Under the pieces are notes generated by a model. The model saw nothing but the letters and a program-made list of their open reading frames with translations, did not search any database and was not told where the DNA came from. From the NCBI RefSeq assembly GCF_003482105.1, contig NZ_QULM01000001.1, forward strand, positions 1,162,713-1,226,712: a DNA stretch of 64,000 nt, in the 5' to 3' direction. This document shows, one piece after another, positions 36,401-44,190 of this stretch. The translations under genes and the position numbers were made by a program. The number at the start of each line of letters is the position of its first letter. The first letter of the stretch is position 1. The DNA comes from Coprococcus sp. OM04-5BH (GTDB lineage: Bacteria > Bacillota > Clostridia > Lachnospirales > Lachnospiraceae).

Positions 36401-38678
36401 AATTGAGCCAAGAAATATTTCAGAGGTGTCTATTGCCAATCTTCAGCCGGTTACATATACAGGCTCAGAGATAAAGCCTGCCATATCAGCTACATATCTC
36501 GGAGCTGCTCTCGTGGCAGGAACAGATTATGATGTGGCATACAGCAATAATATAAATGCAGGAACTGCTTCAGCAGTTATAAAGTGTAAGGGCAACTTCA
36601 CAGGAACCAAGAACCTCAACTTCACCATCAACAAGCAGAATATAAGCGCTGCAGCAGTTACACTTGCGGAGACCTCTGTTACCTATGACAGGACAGCGCA
36701 TACACCTGCGGTTAAGTCAGTAACACTTGGTGGTGTGACACTTAAGGCAGGAACGGATTATACAGTAAGTGGCACATCAGCCGTTACAAATGCAGGAAGC
36801 TATAATGTGGTCATAACAGGTGCGGGTAACTACACAGGAACAAAGAACGCAGTATACACCATAGCAAAGAGAAATATATCAGACCTTACCATAACAGGAA
36901 TAAACAACGTAGAATACACAGGATCACCTATAGTACCGGAGCCTGTTGTGAAGTTCGGTGACTATACTCTGGTAAAGGGTACTGAGTATACAGTAAGCTA
37001 CAGCAACAATACAAATGCAGGGACAGCAACAGTATATATTAATGCTTCAGGCAATTACACAGGAAACAAGAGTGTACAGTTCACTATCAATAAGAAGTCC
37101 ATTGCTTCTGCAGTGGTTACAGGTGTTCATGATGTAGCCTATACAGGAAGGGACATTGTATTTGACGGTATAAAGGTAACCCTTAACGGCATAGTCCTTA
37201 AGGAGAACACAGATTACACCATCACCTATGCAGGTAACAGAAATATCACAACTGCAAGCTCAAAGGCTTCAGTGACAATAACAGCAATGGGCAATTACAG
37301 TGGATCAGTGGTTAAGTACTTCGAGATCAAGAATATGTCAAGCAATGACATATCAGCTTATATCGAGGGCGAGCCTGCCGAGACAGCAGTATATACAGGC
37401 TCACAGATATGTCCTGTACCGGTTATGGACAGCACACTGGTTAAGGATAAGGACTACACCCTTACATATTCAAGAAACACGAATATCGGTAAGGCAAGTG
37501 TTACGGTAACAGGTATAAACAGCTACAGTGGAAGCAAGACATATTATTTCGTGATCGTTCCTGCTGACATTACAGCTTCATTTGACACAGCAACAGTTGA
37601 CAGCATTACAGTAAGCTGGACAGCACAGAATGGTGCAGGCGGCTACAGACTCTACATCAGTGACGTTTCAGGTGAAGAGCTTGCACAGACTGCAACAGTA
37701 GGCGGAGAAACTACAACATACACATTTACCGGACTGGAGACAGGCAAGGATTATAAGGTTGGAGTTGCGGCATTTGCAGATGTGGATGGCAGAACCTACG
37801 CAGGAGAACCTGTGGCAGCGGATTACGGAACGGCACCAGCCAAGCTTACAGGACTTACAAGCACAGCAAATACCAACAGCACCATCACACTTTCATGGGA
37901 TGAGGTTGAGAATGCAACAGGATATCTGTTCTACAGATATGACACAACCACAAAGAAGTATGTACAGAGAAAGACTCTTGTATCAGGCAGCACAACAACC
38001 CATACAGATATCAATATGAAGCCGGGTACAACATATAAATTCGCTGTGAGAGCATACAGAACCATCGGAGGAAAGAGAGTCCTTGGTGAGTACACTTCAT
38101 ATACAACAACTACAAGACCTGCAAATGTTACAGGCCTCAAGGTTTCACTTCGTGGTGCATCAAGCCTTAAGCTTACATGGAATAAGTCAGCGGGAGCTAC
38201 AGGCTATGTCGTATACACATATGACAGAGCAAAGAAGGCATATGTGAGAACAGCGGATATAAAGAATGCCAACACTACATATTACATAAGCAAGAAGCTT
38301 ACGGCAGGAACAATCTGTTACTACAAGGTATATGCTTACAGGAACTACTACGGAACCTATGTATATTCAGGGGCAACACAGGTTAAGGATATTACCAATC
38401 CTGCTACACCTGCCGTATCGGTAAGCAGTGCTTCAAAGCAGTTCACAGTTAAGTGGACAGGTGTTACATCAGCATCGGGCTATGAGGTTTATGTATCATC
38501 AACTGCAAACGGAACCTACAGAACTCTTGCAAAAGGCAATTCATCATCAAGATCATATACCTGCAAGAACCTTACAACAGGAAGGAAATATTACATAAAG
38601 GTACGTGCATATGTTAATTACAACGGAACCAAGATATACAGTGCATATTCAGCAGCCAAGGCTGTAACAGTGAAGTAA
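33411..38678 (+). CDS. Giant secreted protein with Ig-like repeats and FN3 domains
   Basis: 1755 residues. A signal peptide (about 1-38, ending VEAAS) is followed by about 16 repeats of 70-80 residues, most with YTGsxxxPxVtV, then GTDYTVSYxNNxnAGTA and a GNYTGT end; a sub-type has TYDRxxHTPxVkSV. From about residue 1390 on there are four FN3-like domains (SITVSWTAQNGAGGYRLYI, ITLSWDEVENATGYLFY, LKLTWNKSAGATGYVVY, FTVKWTGVTSASGYEVY). No LPXTG signal or wall-binding domain was seen. It is probably a surface or released adhesin or fibre; binding partner unknown. Confidence 0.88.
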   Translation: MNSKTGKRILAFLMSVLMALTVVLQGDFVFYKAGKVEAASIVDIEKECALDIIGSKYTFTGSEIYPTVKLRGAEDITATAISADCYTLSYENNIYVGTGKVIATGIPEKGYTGSCEAEFSIGKVSLSKAKWYINGVEYSSSSKPNIPYTKSVVHPTVTAVYNDVYNLQKSYDFSMGEYNNNMGVKSYVGSDRENCPYVKVSALDGGNFSSSKTMYFNIVAADIASQDITLSKYTYTYTGSACTPTVTVKDSTTNVALVSGTDYTLSYESNTNAGTAYAVIKGINNYTGEKKIPFTITGSGSSKTDISKYDSIKVTSCYYTGLPQKPACTLVVGGKTLVPGTDYTVTYSNNVEPGTGKLTINACGSSYEGSIENYQFTIDKCPIANVDCSIDDYTYNWGNPITPAVSMTNNLGSTSKTLSINKDFRIKSIANNTQAGTASLVIEGIGTYYAGTATKTFKINPINAQSASVSASDCEYDGQAKTPAVTVTLSGKTISADSYSLVYKNNTNPGTATVIVTFKGNFTGTAQCGFKITSSMIDIEDCTATYTKTFTYSGERYTPAISLEYNGTALVEGTDYTVSYGENVRSGKGTITVTGTNKTYTGQKVCEFTIYSKQMDSLTYVGIERRNQTYEYTGETIMPDVQVKFGDYTLVEGTDYTVRRTSAKEIGETGSLYFTGEGNYTGVCYITFTIVSGKTDLSSAAVSGISAMTYTGSQLKPDVTVTYNGTTLTKNTDYTVSYGQNINAGTDAGTVTITGKGTYYGTITKKFTINRASISGSTVTLDSSSCTYDRAAHTPKVTSVVLGKKTLTAGTDYTFSTVTATNAGSYTVTVTGAGNYTGTAKAGYTISKKNISELSIADIPDQPYTGLPVTPAVTVKHGTYTLVQGTDYTMGYGSNTDAGRATAYVYGTGNYTGSNSRLFTICGTSIKNAVVTLDSSKVTYDRKSHTPVVKSVTLGGVTLKEGTDYKVTGVTATDAGTYTVTVSGIRNYMDQATASFVIEPRNISEVSIANLQPVTYTGSEIKPAISATYLGAALVAGTDYDVAYSNNINAGTASAVIKCKGNFTGTKNLNFTINKQNISAAAVTLAETSVTYDRTAHTPAVKSVTLGGVTLKAGTDYTVSGTSAVTNAGSYNVVITGAGNYTGTKNAVYTIAKRNISDLTITGINNVEYTGSPIVPEPVVKFGDYTLVKGTEYTVSYSNNTNAGTATVYINASGNYTGNKSVQFTINKKSIASAVVTGVHDVAYTGRDIVFDGIKVTLNGIVLKENTDYTITYAGNRNITTASSKASVTITAMGNYSGSVVKYFEIKNMSSNDISAYIEGEPAETAVYTGSQICPVPVMDSTLVKDKDYTLTYSRNTNIGKASVTVTGINSYSGSKTYYFVIVPADITASFDTATVDSITVSWTAQNGAGGYRLYISDVSGEELAQTATVGGETTTYTFTGLETGKDYKVGVAAFADVDGRTYAGEPVAADYGTAPAKLTGLTSTANTNSTITLSWDEVENATGYLFYRYDTTTKKYVQRKTLVSGSTTTHTDINMKPGTTYKFAVRAYRTIGGKRVLGEYTSYTTTTRPANVTGLKVSLRGASSLKLTWNKSAGATGYVVYTYDRAKKAYVRTADIKNANTTYYISKKLTAGTICYYKVYAYRNYYGTYVYSGATQVKDITNPATPAVSVSSASKQFTVKWTGVTSASGYEVYVSSTANGTYRTLAKGNSSSRSYTCKNLTTGRKYYIKVRAYVNYNGTKIYSAYSAAKAVTVK

Positions 38679-38679
38679 T

Positions 38680-39381
38680 ATGCCTGGATTTATAATTCAT
38701 CTTGCAGAGGCAAGACGTATAGTTGATGTTATGAAAACTGAATACGGAGAAGATGGATTATATGAGCTATATGAACGTTTTGCTCTTGGCTGTATTCTGC
38801 CGGATATTACCGATGACAAGGAAAAGACCCACTTCAGACCGGAGTGGCAGAAGAACCTTATAACTAAGTATCCGGATATAGATCTGGTCTTAAAGGCGTA
38901 TGAAGGAAAGCAGCTTACACCGGAGGATATGGGGATAATCACCCACCTCCGGATGGATCAGCTCTATGTGGAGCGGCTGTGGCCGGAATATTTCACATTC
39001 AGGGACACGAGTGGACGTGAGACAAAGGTGTGGGATGACATTTCCTATGTGGATATGAAAAGTGGCGGCCGGGTGCCTTTAAATACCTTCTTCTCAGAAG
39101 AATATTTTTACGGAGACTATGATGTGTTAAATCCATCCATAATAAAGAACGTGCAGCCTGAGATACCGAAGGGTGACATATATGTCAGTGATTACATACA
39201 TATACCGGGCTATGATAAGGTTACCGGAGCTATGATAGATGAGGCACTGGCTGCCTACTGTTTTAACTGCACGGATATGGATAGGGATACCAGGGTATTC
39301 TCCTATGAGGTTATAATGGAGTTCATAGACTATTGCGTAAGGGACATGATAGAAATTATAAAAAAGTTAAAAGATAAATAG
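38680..39381 (+). CDS. Hypothetical protein, zinc-dependent phospholipase C-like
   Basis: 233 residues, starting one base after the giant gene's stop. The pattern of an early His (FIIHLAEARRI), GCILPDITDD, a THF motif and THLRMDQLYVERLW resembles the predicted zinc-dependent phospholipase C family (helical, His/Asp ligands), but the match is by motif only. No signal peptide. Being tightly behind the giant gene it may share its transcript. Confidence 0.6.
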   Translation: MPGFIIHLAEARRIVDVMKTEYGEDGLYELYERFALGCILPDITDDKEKTHFRPEWQKNLITKYPDIDLVLKAYEGKQLTPEDMGIITHLRMDQLYVERLWPEYFTFRDTSGRETKVWDDISYVDMKSGGRVPLNTFFSEEYFYGDYDVLNPSIIKNVQPEIPKGDIYVSDYIHIPGYDKVTGAMIDEALAAYCFNCTDMDRDTRVFSYEVIMEFIDYCVRDMIEIIKKLKDK

Positions 39382-39411
39382 TTCTATAGCAGACCGAATA
39401 ATATGAATGGT

Positions 39412-39462
39412 AAAGGGCAGAAGGATGTGCGTGATGTAGTGGCACGGCTTCTGCCCTTTATT
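39412..39462 (+). terminator. Terminator after the repeat-protein operon
   Basis: AAAGGGCAGAAG at 39412-39423 pairs perfectly with CTTCTGCCCTTT at 39448-39459, followed by ATTATA. Confidence 0.75.
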
Positions 39463-39551
39463 ATATGTGACACAGTGATAAAACATGTTTTGCAGGTTTT
39501 GGCCGGTGATCAACAGTCATCAAACGCAAACATACAGGCATATTGTAATAA

Positions 39552-39585
39552 CAAAAAAACCTGAATCATATTGATTCAGGTTTTA
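39552..39585 (-). terminator. Terminator of the tRNA-Gln gene
   Basis: A 13-bp stem (AAAACCTGAATCA with TGATTCAGGTTTT, loop TAT) directly follows the tRNA 3' end on the minus strand and is followed there by a T run. Confidence 0.85.
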
Positions 39586-39586
39586 G

Positions 39587-39659
39587 CTGGGCTACAAGGA
39601 TTCGAACCTTGAAAATGCTGGAGTCAGAGTCCAGTGCCTTACCATTTGGCGATAGCCCA
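39587..39659 (-). tRNA. tRNA-Gln (anticodon CTG)
   Basis: 73 bases fold as a cloverleaf: acceptor arms TGGGCTA/TAGCCCA with discriminator G, a short D arm with GGTAAGGC, anticodon arm CTGGA-CTCTGAC-TCCAG giving anticodon CTG, and T arm CAAGG-TTCGAAT-CCTTG. CCA is not encoded. A minus-strand promoter at 39711-39738 and a terminator at 39552-39585 frame it as a single tRNA unit. Confidence 0.95.
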
Positions 39660-39710
39660 ATATTATTTTTTTGTCACAGCTTTTTGTACTCTGTGCTGTC
39701 AACAAATGAT

Positions 39711-39738
39711 ATTATACCAAAAAGAAAATAAAATGCAA
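39711..39738 (-). promoter_or_regulatory. Promoter of tRNA-Gln
   Basis: On the minus strand TTGCAT (39738-39733) and a perfect TATAAT (39716-39711), spaced 16 bases, lie about 50 bases before the tRNA. Confidence 0.75.
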
Positions 39739-39780
39739 GCTTTTTTTTGAAAAAAAATTAAAATAACAAACTGAATAAAT

Positions 39781-39810
39781 TTGACAAACAACCTGAATGA
39801 AATGTATACT
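39781..39810 (+). promoter_or_regulatory. Promoter of the acyl-ACP thioesterase operon
   Basis: TTGACA at 39781-39786 and TATACT at 39805-39810 with an 18-base spacer. The transcript leader would be about 90 bases and AT-rich. Confidence 0.7.
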
Positions 39811-39909
39811 TCAAAAAGCAGGGTTTATACATACAAATAACAAGTATGGATATAGTATATATAAATATTTGCAGATGATACATATACATAAAGAAAGAGG
39901 TTGTTTAAG

Positions 39910-40617
39910 GTGTACAGTTACGACGCTATTGCCAGGTACACTGAACTGGGCTGCAGCATGACGGCGCGTCCGTCTACCATTGCAAATTATTTTCAGGATT
40001 GTGCCATACTCCAGTCTGAGGAGGTGGGCATAGGAATTAAATACTTGAAGGAGAAGCAGAGGGCGTGGTTCCTGCTTTCCTGGCAGATAGTTGTAGACAG
40101 GTATCCGGTGCTCATGGAGAAGCTTAAGGTGAGAACCTGGGCATATGACTTCAAGGGCTTTCTCGGATACAGGAACATAGATATCCTGGATGAAGCAGGA
40201 AACCGTATCGTATATGGGGCATCAATCTGGAGCTATATGGATACGGCGGTGATGAAGCCTGTGCGTATAGAGCCGGAGGTGTCTGCGGCATACCCGATGG
40301 AGCCTGCCATAGATATGGAATATGCACCAAGGAAGATCGCTCTTACAGGCGAGGGCGTATTACTTGATGAAAGAAGAGTAATGGCATACCAGATCGACTC
40401 CAACGGACACATGAATAATGAGGCTTACATTGCCATGGCAGAGGAGTATGCGGATAACCTTAAGGACATAAAGGAGATCCGGGCAGAGTATAAGAAGCAG
40501 CTTATGAAGAATGACGTGGTAAAGGTCAGACAGGTATCCTCTGATGGCAGGTTACAGATAATATTTACCGATGAAAATGACGATATAAGCTGTGTGGTAA
40601 TGTTTATTTACATATAA
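39910..40617 (+). CDS. Acyl-ACP thioesterase
   Basis: 235 residues from GTG 39910, nine bases after AAGAGG; a TTG at 39901 directly abuts that site. The protein is a double hot-dog of the FatA/FatB-like bacterial family (PF01643): N-terminal half with DCAILQSEEVGIG and WFLLSWQIVVDRYP, second half with YQIDSNGHMNNEAY, which carries the catalytic region. It releases fatty acids from acyl carrier protein. Confidence 0.88.
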   Translation: MYSYDAIARYTELGCSMTARPSTIANYFQDCAILQSEEVGIGIKYLKEKQRAWFLLSWQIVVDRYPVLMEKLKVRTWAYDFKGFLGYRNIDILDEAGNRIVYGASIWSYMDTAVMKPVRIEPEVSAAYPMEPAIDMEYAPRKIALTGEGVLLDERRVMAYQIDSNGHMNNEAYIAMAEEYADNLKDIKEIRAEYKKQLMKNDVVKVRQVSSDGRLQIIFTDENDDISCVVMFIYI

Positions 40618-40631
40618 ATTAGGAGACGAAA

Positions 40632-41513
40632 ATGATAAATATAGGAATGTGGAATGAGCTTACAGTGCTCAGGCAGAAGGATTTTGGAATATATCTTGGA
40701 GAGAAGGCGACCGAGAGGGCTTCCCTGTGGAATGGCAGGGGAGATACATCGTCGGTCTTTAAGGAGACAGAGGTATTGCTTCCGGCGAAGCAGGTTCCGG
40801 AGGGTACAAAGCCCGGAGATACCCTGAGAGTATTCGTATACAGGGACTCGTCGGACAGGATCATAGCAACTGTCAACGAACCATATATCACTCTTGGAGA
40901 GCTTAAAGTATTAAAGTGTGTAGGTGAGACCAAGATCGGTGCATTTATGGACTGGGGCCTGGAGAAGGACATACTGCTTCCTTTTAAGGAGCAGACAACC
41001 AAGGTTACCCAGGGAAGATCATACCTGGTCAAGATGTACAAGGACAGATCAGACAGGCTCTGCGTCAGCATGAAGGTGTATGACAGCCTTGAGACTGCGG
41101 CGGATCTTAATGCAGGCGATGAGATAACAGGAACAGTAATAGAGTTTAACCCTAAGATGGGAGCATTTGTGGCTGTGGAGAATAAGTACTACGGACTTAT
41201 TCCGTTAAAGGAGATACACAGCAGAATAAATGTGGGAGACACTGTGTCCGGCCGTGTGGCAAAGGTCAGAGAGGACGGCAAGCTGGACATTACCATATCA
41301 AAGAATATCAAGCTTCAGATAAATGAAGACAGTGATATGGTATATGATATAATCAAGAGCTACAACGGAGTACTTCCTTTCAATGACAAGGCTCCGAAGG
41401 AGACCATAGAGAGAGAATTCGGTCTCAGTAAAAATGCCTTTAAGAGGGCTGTGGGACACCTTCTCAAGGAAGGACTCATAGAGATAACAGATAAGTCTAT
41501 CATAATAAAATAA
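40632..41513 (+). CDS. CvfB-like S1-domain RNA-binding protein
   Basis: 293 residues: an N-terminal S1-like fold (FGIYLGE), two further S1 domains (TKIGAFMDWGLEKDILLP and MGAFVAVENKYYGLIPL), and a C-terminal winged helix (FGLSKNAFKRAVGHLLKEGL). This is the CvfB/YitL layout, an RNA-binding regulator of expression in Firmicutes. GGAGACG precedes ATG 40632. Confidence 0.9.
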   Translation: MINIGMWNELTVLRQKDFGIYLGEKATERASLWNGRGDTSSVFKETEVLLPAKQVPEGTKPGDTLRVFVYRDSSDRIIATVNEPYITLGELKVLKCVGETKIGAFMDWGLEKDILLPFKEQTTKVTQGRSYLVKMYKDRSDRLCVSMKVYDSLETAADLNAGDEITGTVIEFNPKMGAFVAVENKYYGLIPLKEIHSRINVGDTVSGRVAKVREDGKLDITISKNIKLQINEDSDMVYDIIKSYNGVLPFNDKAPKETIEREFGLSKNAFKRAVGHLLKEGLIEITDKSIIIK

Positions 41514-41536
41514 TAAATCAGTAGGAGGATAAGAAA

Positions 41537-41917
41537 ATGGCAGAAATAATCAGCACAGAAAAGGCACCGGCAGCAATCGGACCATATTCACAGGCAGTTA
41601 AGGCAGGGGGATTTATATTTACATCAGGAATGGTTCCTATTGATCCTGAGACAAATACTCTTGTAGAGGGCAACATTGAGGTTCAGGCAAGACGTGCCAT
41701 CGGCAACCTTGCAAATCTTCTTGAGGCGTCAGGCTCATCCTGTGACAAGGTAGTTAAGACTACAGTATTTATCAAGGATATGAATGATTTCGGTAAGGTA
41801 AATGAGATATACAAGGAGTTCTTTAAGACAAACTTCCCTGCACGTTCATGTGTTGAGGTTGCAAGACTCCCTAAGGACGTTCTTATAGAGATAGAGGCAG
41901 TGGCAGCAGTTGAGTAA
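41537..41917 (+). CDS. ridA: RidA-family enamine/imine deaminase
   Basis: 126 residues, the standard length. Conserved features include IGPYSQAVKAGGFIFTSGM and the final ARLPKDVLIEIEAVAAV with the catalytic Arg in RSCVEVARLP. RidA hydrolyses reactive 2-aminoacrylate-type intermediates made by PLP enzymes. AGGAGG lies upstream. Confidence 0.93.
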   Translation: MAEIISTEKAPAAIGPYSQAVKAGGFIFTSGMVPIDPETNTLVEGNIEVQARRAIGNLANLLEASGSSCDKVVKTTVFIKDMNDFGKVNEIYKEFFKTNFPARSCVEVARLPKDVLIEIEAVAAVE

Positions 41918-42950
41918 GGAAACAGGTAAGCATAAAAGGATAAACAGTGCCACCATATTCTTTGCGTGTCTCATGGTGCTATATATTGCAGTGGAACTGA
42001 TAGCGGTGTATACGGGATGGCTGGAGCATATAACCATGCTTCAGAACATCCTTATAAGCCAGGGTATAATATTCATACCTACGATCCTGTTCTTTGTTAT
42101 AACAAAGCAGAATTTCAGGGAGACCGTAAGGCTTAATAAAATGCATGTGGGAACTTACTTTATCATTCCGCTTCTTGTGTTGTGCATAGAGCCCGTAATG
42201 ACTGTGGTAAATGCCATCTCCATGCTGTTTGTTAAGAATTATATATCCGCCGCGGCCACCCAGGTTGTGACAGGATACAGCTATCTTACGGCAATGGGAC
42301 TTATGGCACTTACGCCGGCTATAGTTGAGGAATTGGCATACAGAGGTGTGATCCTTGGTAATTACAGAAGAACGGATACTCTTGGCGGTATATTAATGTC
42401 AGGCTTTCTGTTTGGGCTTATGCATGTGAACTTTAACCAGATGGCATATGCAGTGATCCTTGGTATAATATTTGGAATAGTAGTGGAGGCGTCAGGCAGT
42501 ATAATTGCCACAATGGAAATGCATTTTCTCATAAATGGTTTATCCGTAAGCCTTTCCTACCTGCTCCAGCTATTTTACAATCTGCCGGGAAGTCAGGGCT
42601 ACCTTCAGGAAAGTGAAAGTGCCATAACAGATGAGTACCTGTGGCAGGTTATAAGAGTGTACGGCAAGGTGGCAGTGGTGGCTCTGGTATTTGTAGGGCT
42701 GTTGGTATATGCCATTGCAGCCATAAACAACCGCAAGGATAACCTTAAGAATATATTCAGGGGAAGATCCCGCAGATCAGAAAAAAATCCGGTTGATGGC
42801 GGTGCGTTCACAGGTGGTGCGGTTGATGACGATACATTTGGCAGCAGTGTATGTGGTGTTGAAGCTTCACCCCGCATAATAAGCCCGATGCTTATTATCG
42901 TTATAGTACTGTGCATAGCCAAGTGCATTTTTGACGAATTTATTATGTGA
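41910..42950 (+). CDS. CPBP-family intramembrane metalloprotease
   Basis: 346 residues with about eight membrane helices. The ABI/CPBP motifs are EELAYRGVILGNYRR (Glu-Glu-x3-Arg), FGLMHVNFNQ (His) and a later MHFLING (His). These proteases process prenyl-type or bacteriocin-related substrates in other organisms; the target here is unknown. The TTG at 41910 overlaps ridA; the next ATG (41973) would cut the first helix. Confidence 0.85.
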   Translation: MSKETGKHKRINSATIFFACLMVLYIAVELIAVYTGWLEHITMLQNILISQGIIFIPTILFFVITKQNFRETVRLNKMHVGTYFIIPLLVLCIEPVMTVVNAISMLFVKNYISAAATQVVTGYSYLTAMGLMALTPAIVEELAYRGVILGNYRRTDTLGGILMSGFLFGLMHVNFNQMAYAVILGIIFGIVVEASGSIIATMEMHFLINGLSVSLSYLLQLFYNLPGSQGYLQESESAITDEYLWQVIRVYGKVAVVALVFVGLLVYAIAAINNRKDNLKNIFRGRSRRSEKNPVDGGAFTGGAVDDDTFGSSVCGVEASPRIISPMLIIVIVLCIAKCIFDEFIM

Positions 42951-42984
42951 TGAAATTATCATGTGGCGAAATGTGACACCTGTG

Positions 42985-43000
42985 ACAGGAACCTTATAAA
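42985..43000. promoter_or_regulatory. Possible operator upstream of the SmtB-like gene
   Basis: CCTGT-G-ACAGG, a 5-1-5 inverted repeat, sits close before the AAAGGAGG ribosome site. It is shorter than known SmtB operators, so this is only a candidate. Confidence 0.25.
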
Positions 43001-43011
43001 GGAGGATAGAG

Positions 43012-43350
43012 ATGGCAGAACATTGTAATTGTGCCCACGAACATATAAACAGTGAGCAGATGGAAAATGCAAATGTAGATGACCTTATAGAACTGGCAGA
43101 ATTGTTTAAGGTATTTGCCGATTCCACAAGGATACAGATAATGCATGTCCTCATGAAGGAGGAGCTCAGTGTAAGCGATATAGCAGAGAAGCTTGATATG
43201 AATGGATCTGCTATATCCCACCAGCTAAGGATATTAAAACAGGCAAAGCTGATAAAAAACAGAAGAGCAGGGAAGAATATATTTTATTCCCTTTCGGACG
43301 CCCATGTGCTGACCATCATGCACCAGGGCCTGGAACATATACTTGAATGA
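43012..43350 (+). CDS. ArsR/SmtB-family metal-sensing repressor
   Basis: 112 residues. The winged helix has the DNA-reading helix SAISHQLRILKQAKLI. Helix 5 carries Asp96, His98, His109 and Glu112, the same spacing as the SmtB zinc site (D104, H106, H117, E120 by established knowledge), so zinc is the likely inducer. The N terminus is Cys/His rich (HCNCAHEH). No efflux pump or metallothionein gene is adjacent; the downstream gene is a HAD phosphatase. Confidence 0.88.
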   Translation: MAEHCNCAHEHINSEQMENANVDDLIELAELFKVFADSTRIQIMHVLMKEELSVSDIAEKLDMNGSAISHQLRILKQAKLIKNRRAGKNIFYSLSDAHVLTIMHQGLEHILE

Positions 43351-43397
43351 GGGGGCGTTACCCGTAATGTGAGGGGCGATACCTGTTATGAGGAAGC
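43346..43397. repeat. Imperfect 22-bp tandem repeat between smtB-like and HAD genes
   Basis: Two similar units, GGGGGCGTTACCCGTAATGT then GGGGCGATACCTGTTATG, follow the repressor stop. They are degenerate and uncoded. Confidence 0.4.
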
Positions 43398-43427
43398 ACA
43401 ATAATACAATAATTTTAGGAGACTTAT

Positions 43428-44060
43428 ATGCAGATAGAATCTTTAATATTTGATATGGATGGAACTCTCTGGGACAGTGCAAAGAATGTTGCTGATTCCT
43501 GGAATGTTATTCTGGATAAATATGATGATGTAAAGTTCAGAGTTACCGAGGCAGACATATACGGCGTCATGGGGATGCCTATGGACGCCATAGCAGACAA
43601 GTTCTTCGGAGATTTTTCGAAGGAGCGCAGAATGGCACTTCTTGACGAGTGCGGCAACTATGAAAATGAATACCTGGAGCTTCACGGCGGAAAGCTTTTT
43701 GACGGACTTGAGGACACTCTTAAGAAGCTGTCGGAGGGGCACAGGCTGTTTATCGTAAGTAACTGCCAGAGCGGTTATATAGAGGCTTTCCTTAAGCATT
43801 ACGGTTTTGGGAAATATTTCACCGATATACTCTGTTGGGGTGATACCAAGAAGCCAAAGGGTGACACCATAAGGATACTTATGTATAAGAATGATATAGA
43901 CGCCGCAAGAGCGGCTTATGTGGGAGATACCCAGGGTGACTGCGACAGTACCTATTATGCAGGCATAAGATTTATCCATGCTGCATACGGCTTTGGTACA
44001 GCAGACAGAATGGATGCCAGCATTAATTCCATAACGGAGCTTCTGGACATAGTTAAATAA
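43428..44060 (+). CDS. HAD-superfamily phosphatase, PGPase-like
   Basis: 210 residues. Motif I DMDGTLWDS, motif II SNCQSGY (Ser), motif III Lys in KKPKGD and motif IV GDTQGDCDS are all present. The helical cap is of the phosphoglycolate phosphatase/beta-phosphoglucomutase type. Substrate unknown. AGGAGAC precedes the ATG. Confidence 0.87.
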   Translation: MQIESLIFDMDGTLWDSAKNVADSWNVILDKYDDVKFRVTEADIYGVMGMPMDAIADKFFGDFSKERRMALLDECGNYENEYLELHGGKLFDGLEDTLKKLSEGHRLFIVSNCQSGYIEAFLKHYGFGKYFTDILCWGDTKKPKGDTIRILMYKNDIDAARAAYVGDTQGDCDSTYYAGIRFIHAAYGFGTADRMDASINSITELLDIVK

Positions 44061-44109
44061 AAAAAGAGCAGACCGCGATACAAAATGTATTGCAGCCTGC
44101 TCTTTTTTT
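44059..44109. terminator. Bidirectional terminator between HAD gene and pyrG
   Basis: AAAAAGAGCAG (44061-44071) pairs with CTGCTCTTTTT (44097-44107); an inner stem GCGATACA/TGTATTGC extends it. Both strands have a T run. Confidence 0.85.
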
Positions 44110-44190
44110 AATCATTTTGATTAATTCTAAATCATTTTAAAATCTTTTGAATTATTTTACTTCCGTGTCATTACCACGTCTAATTTTACT

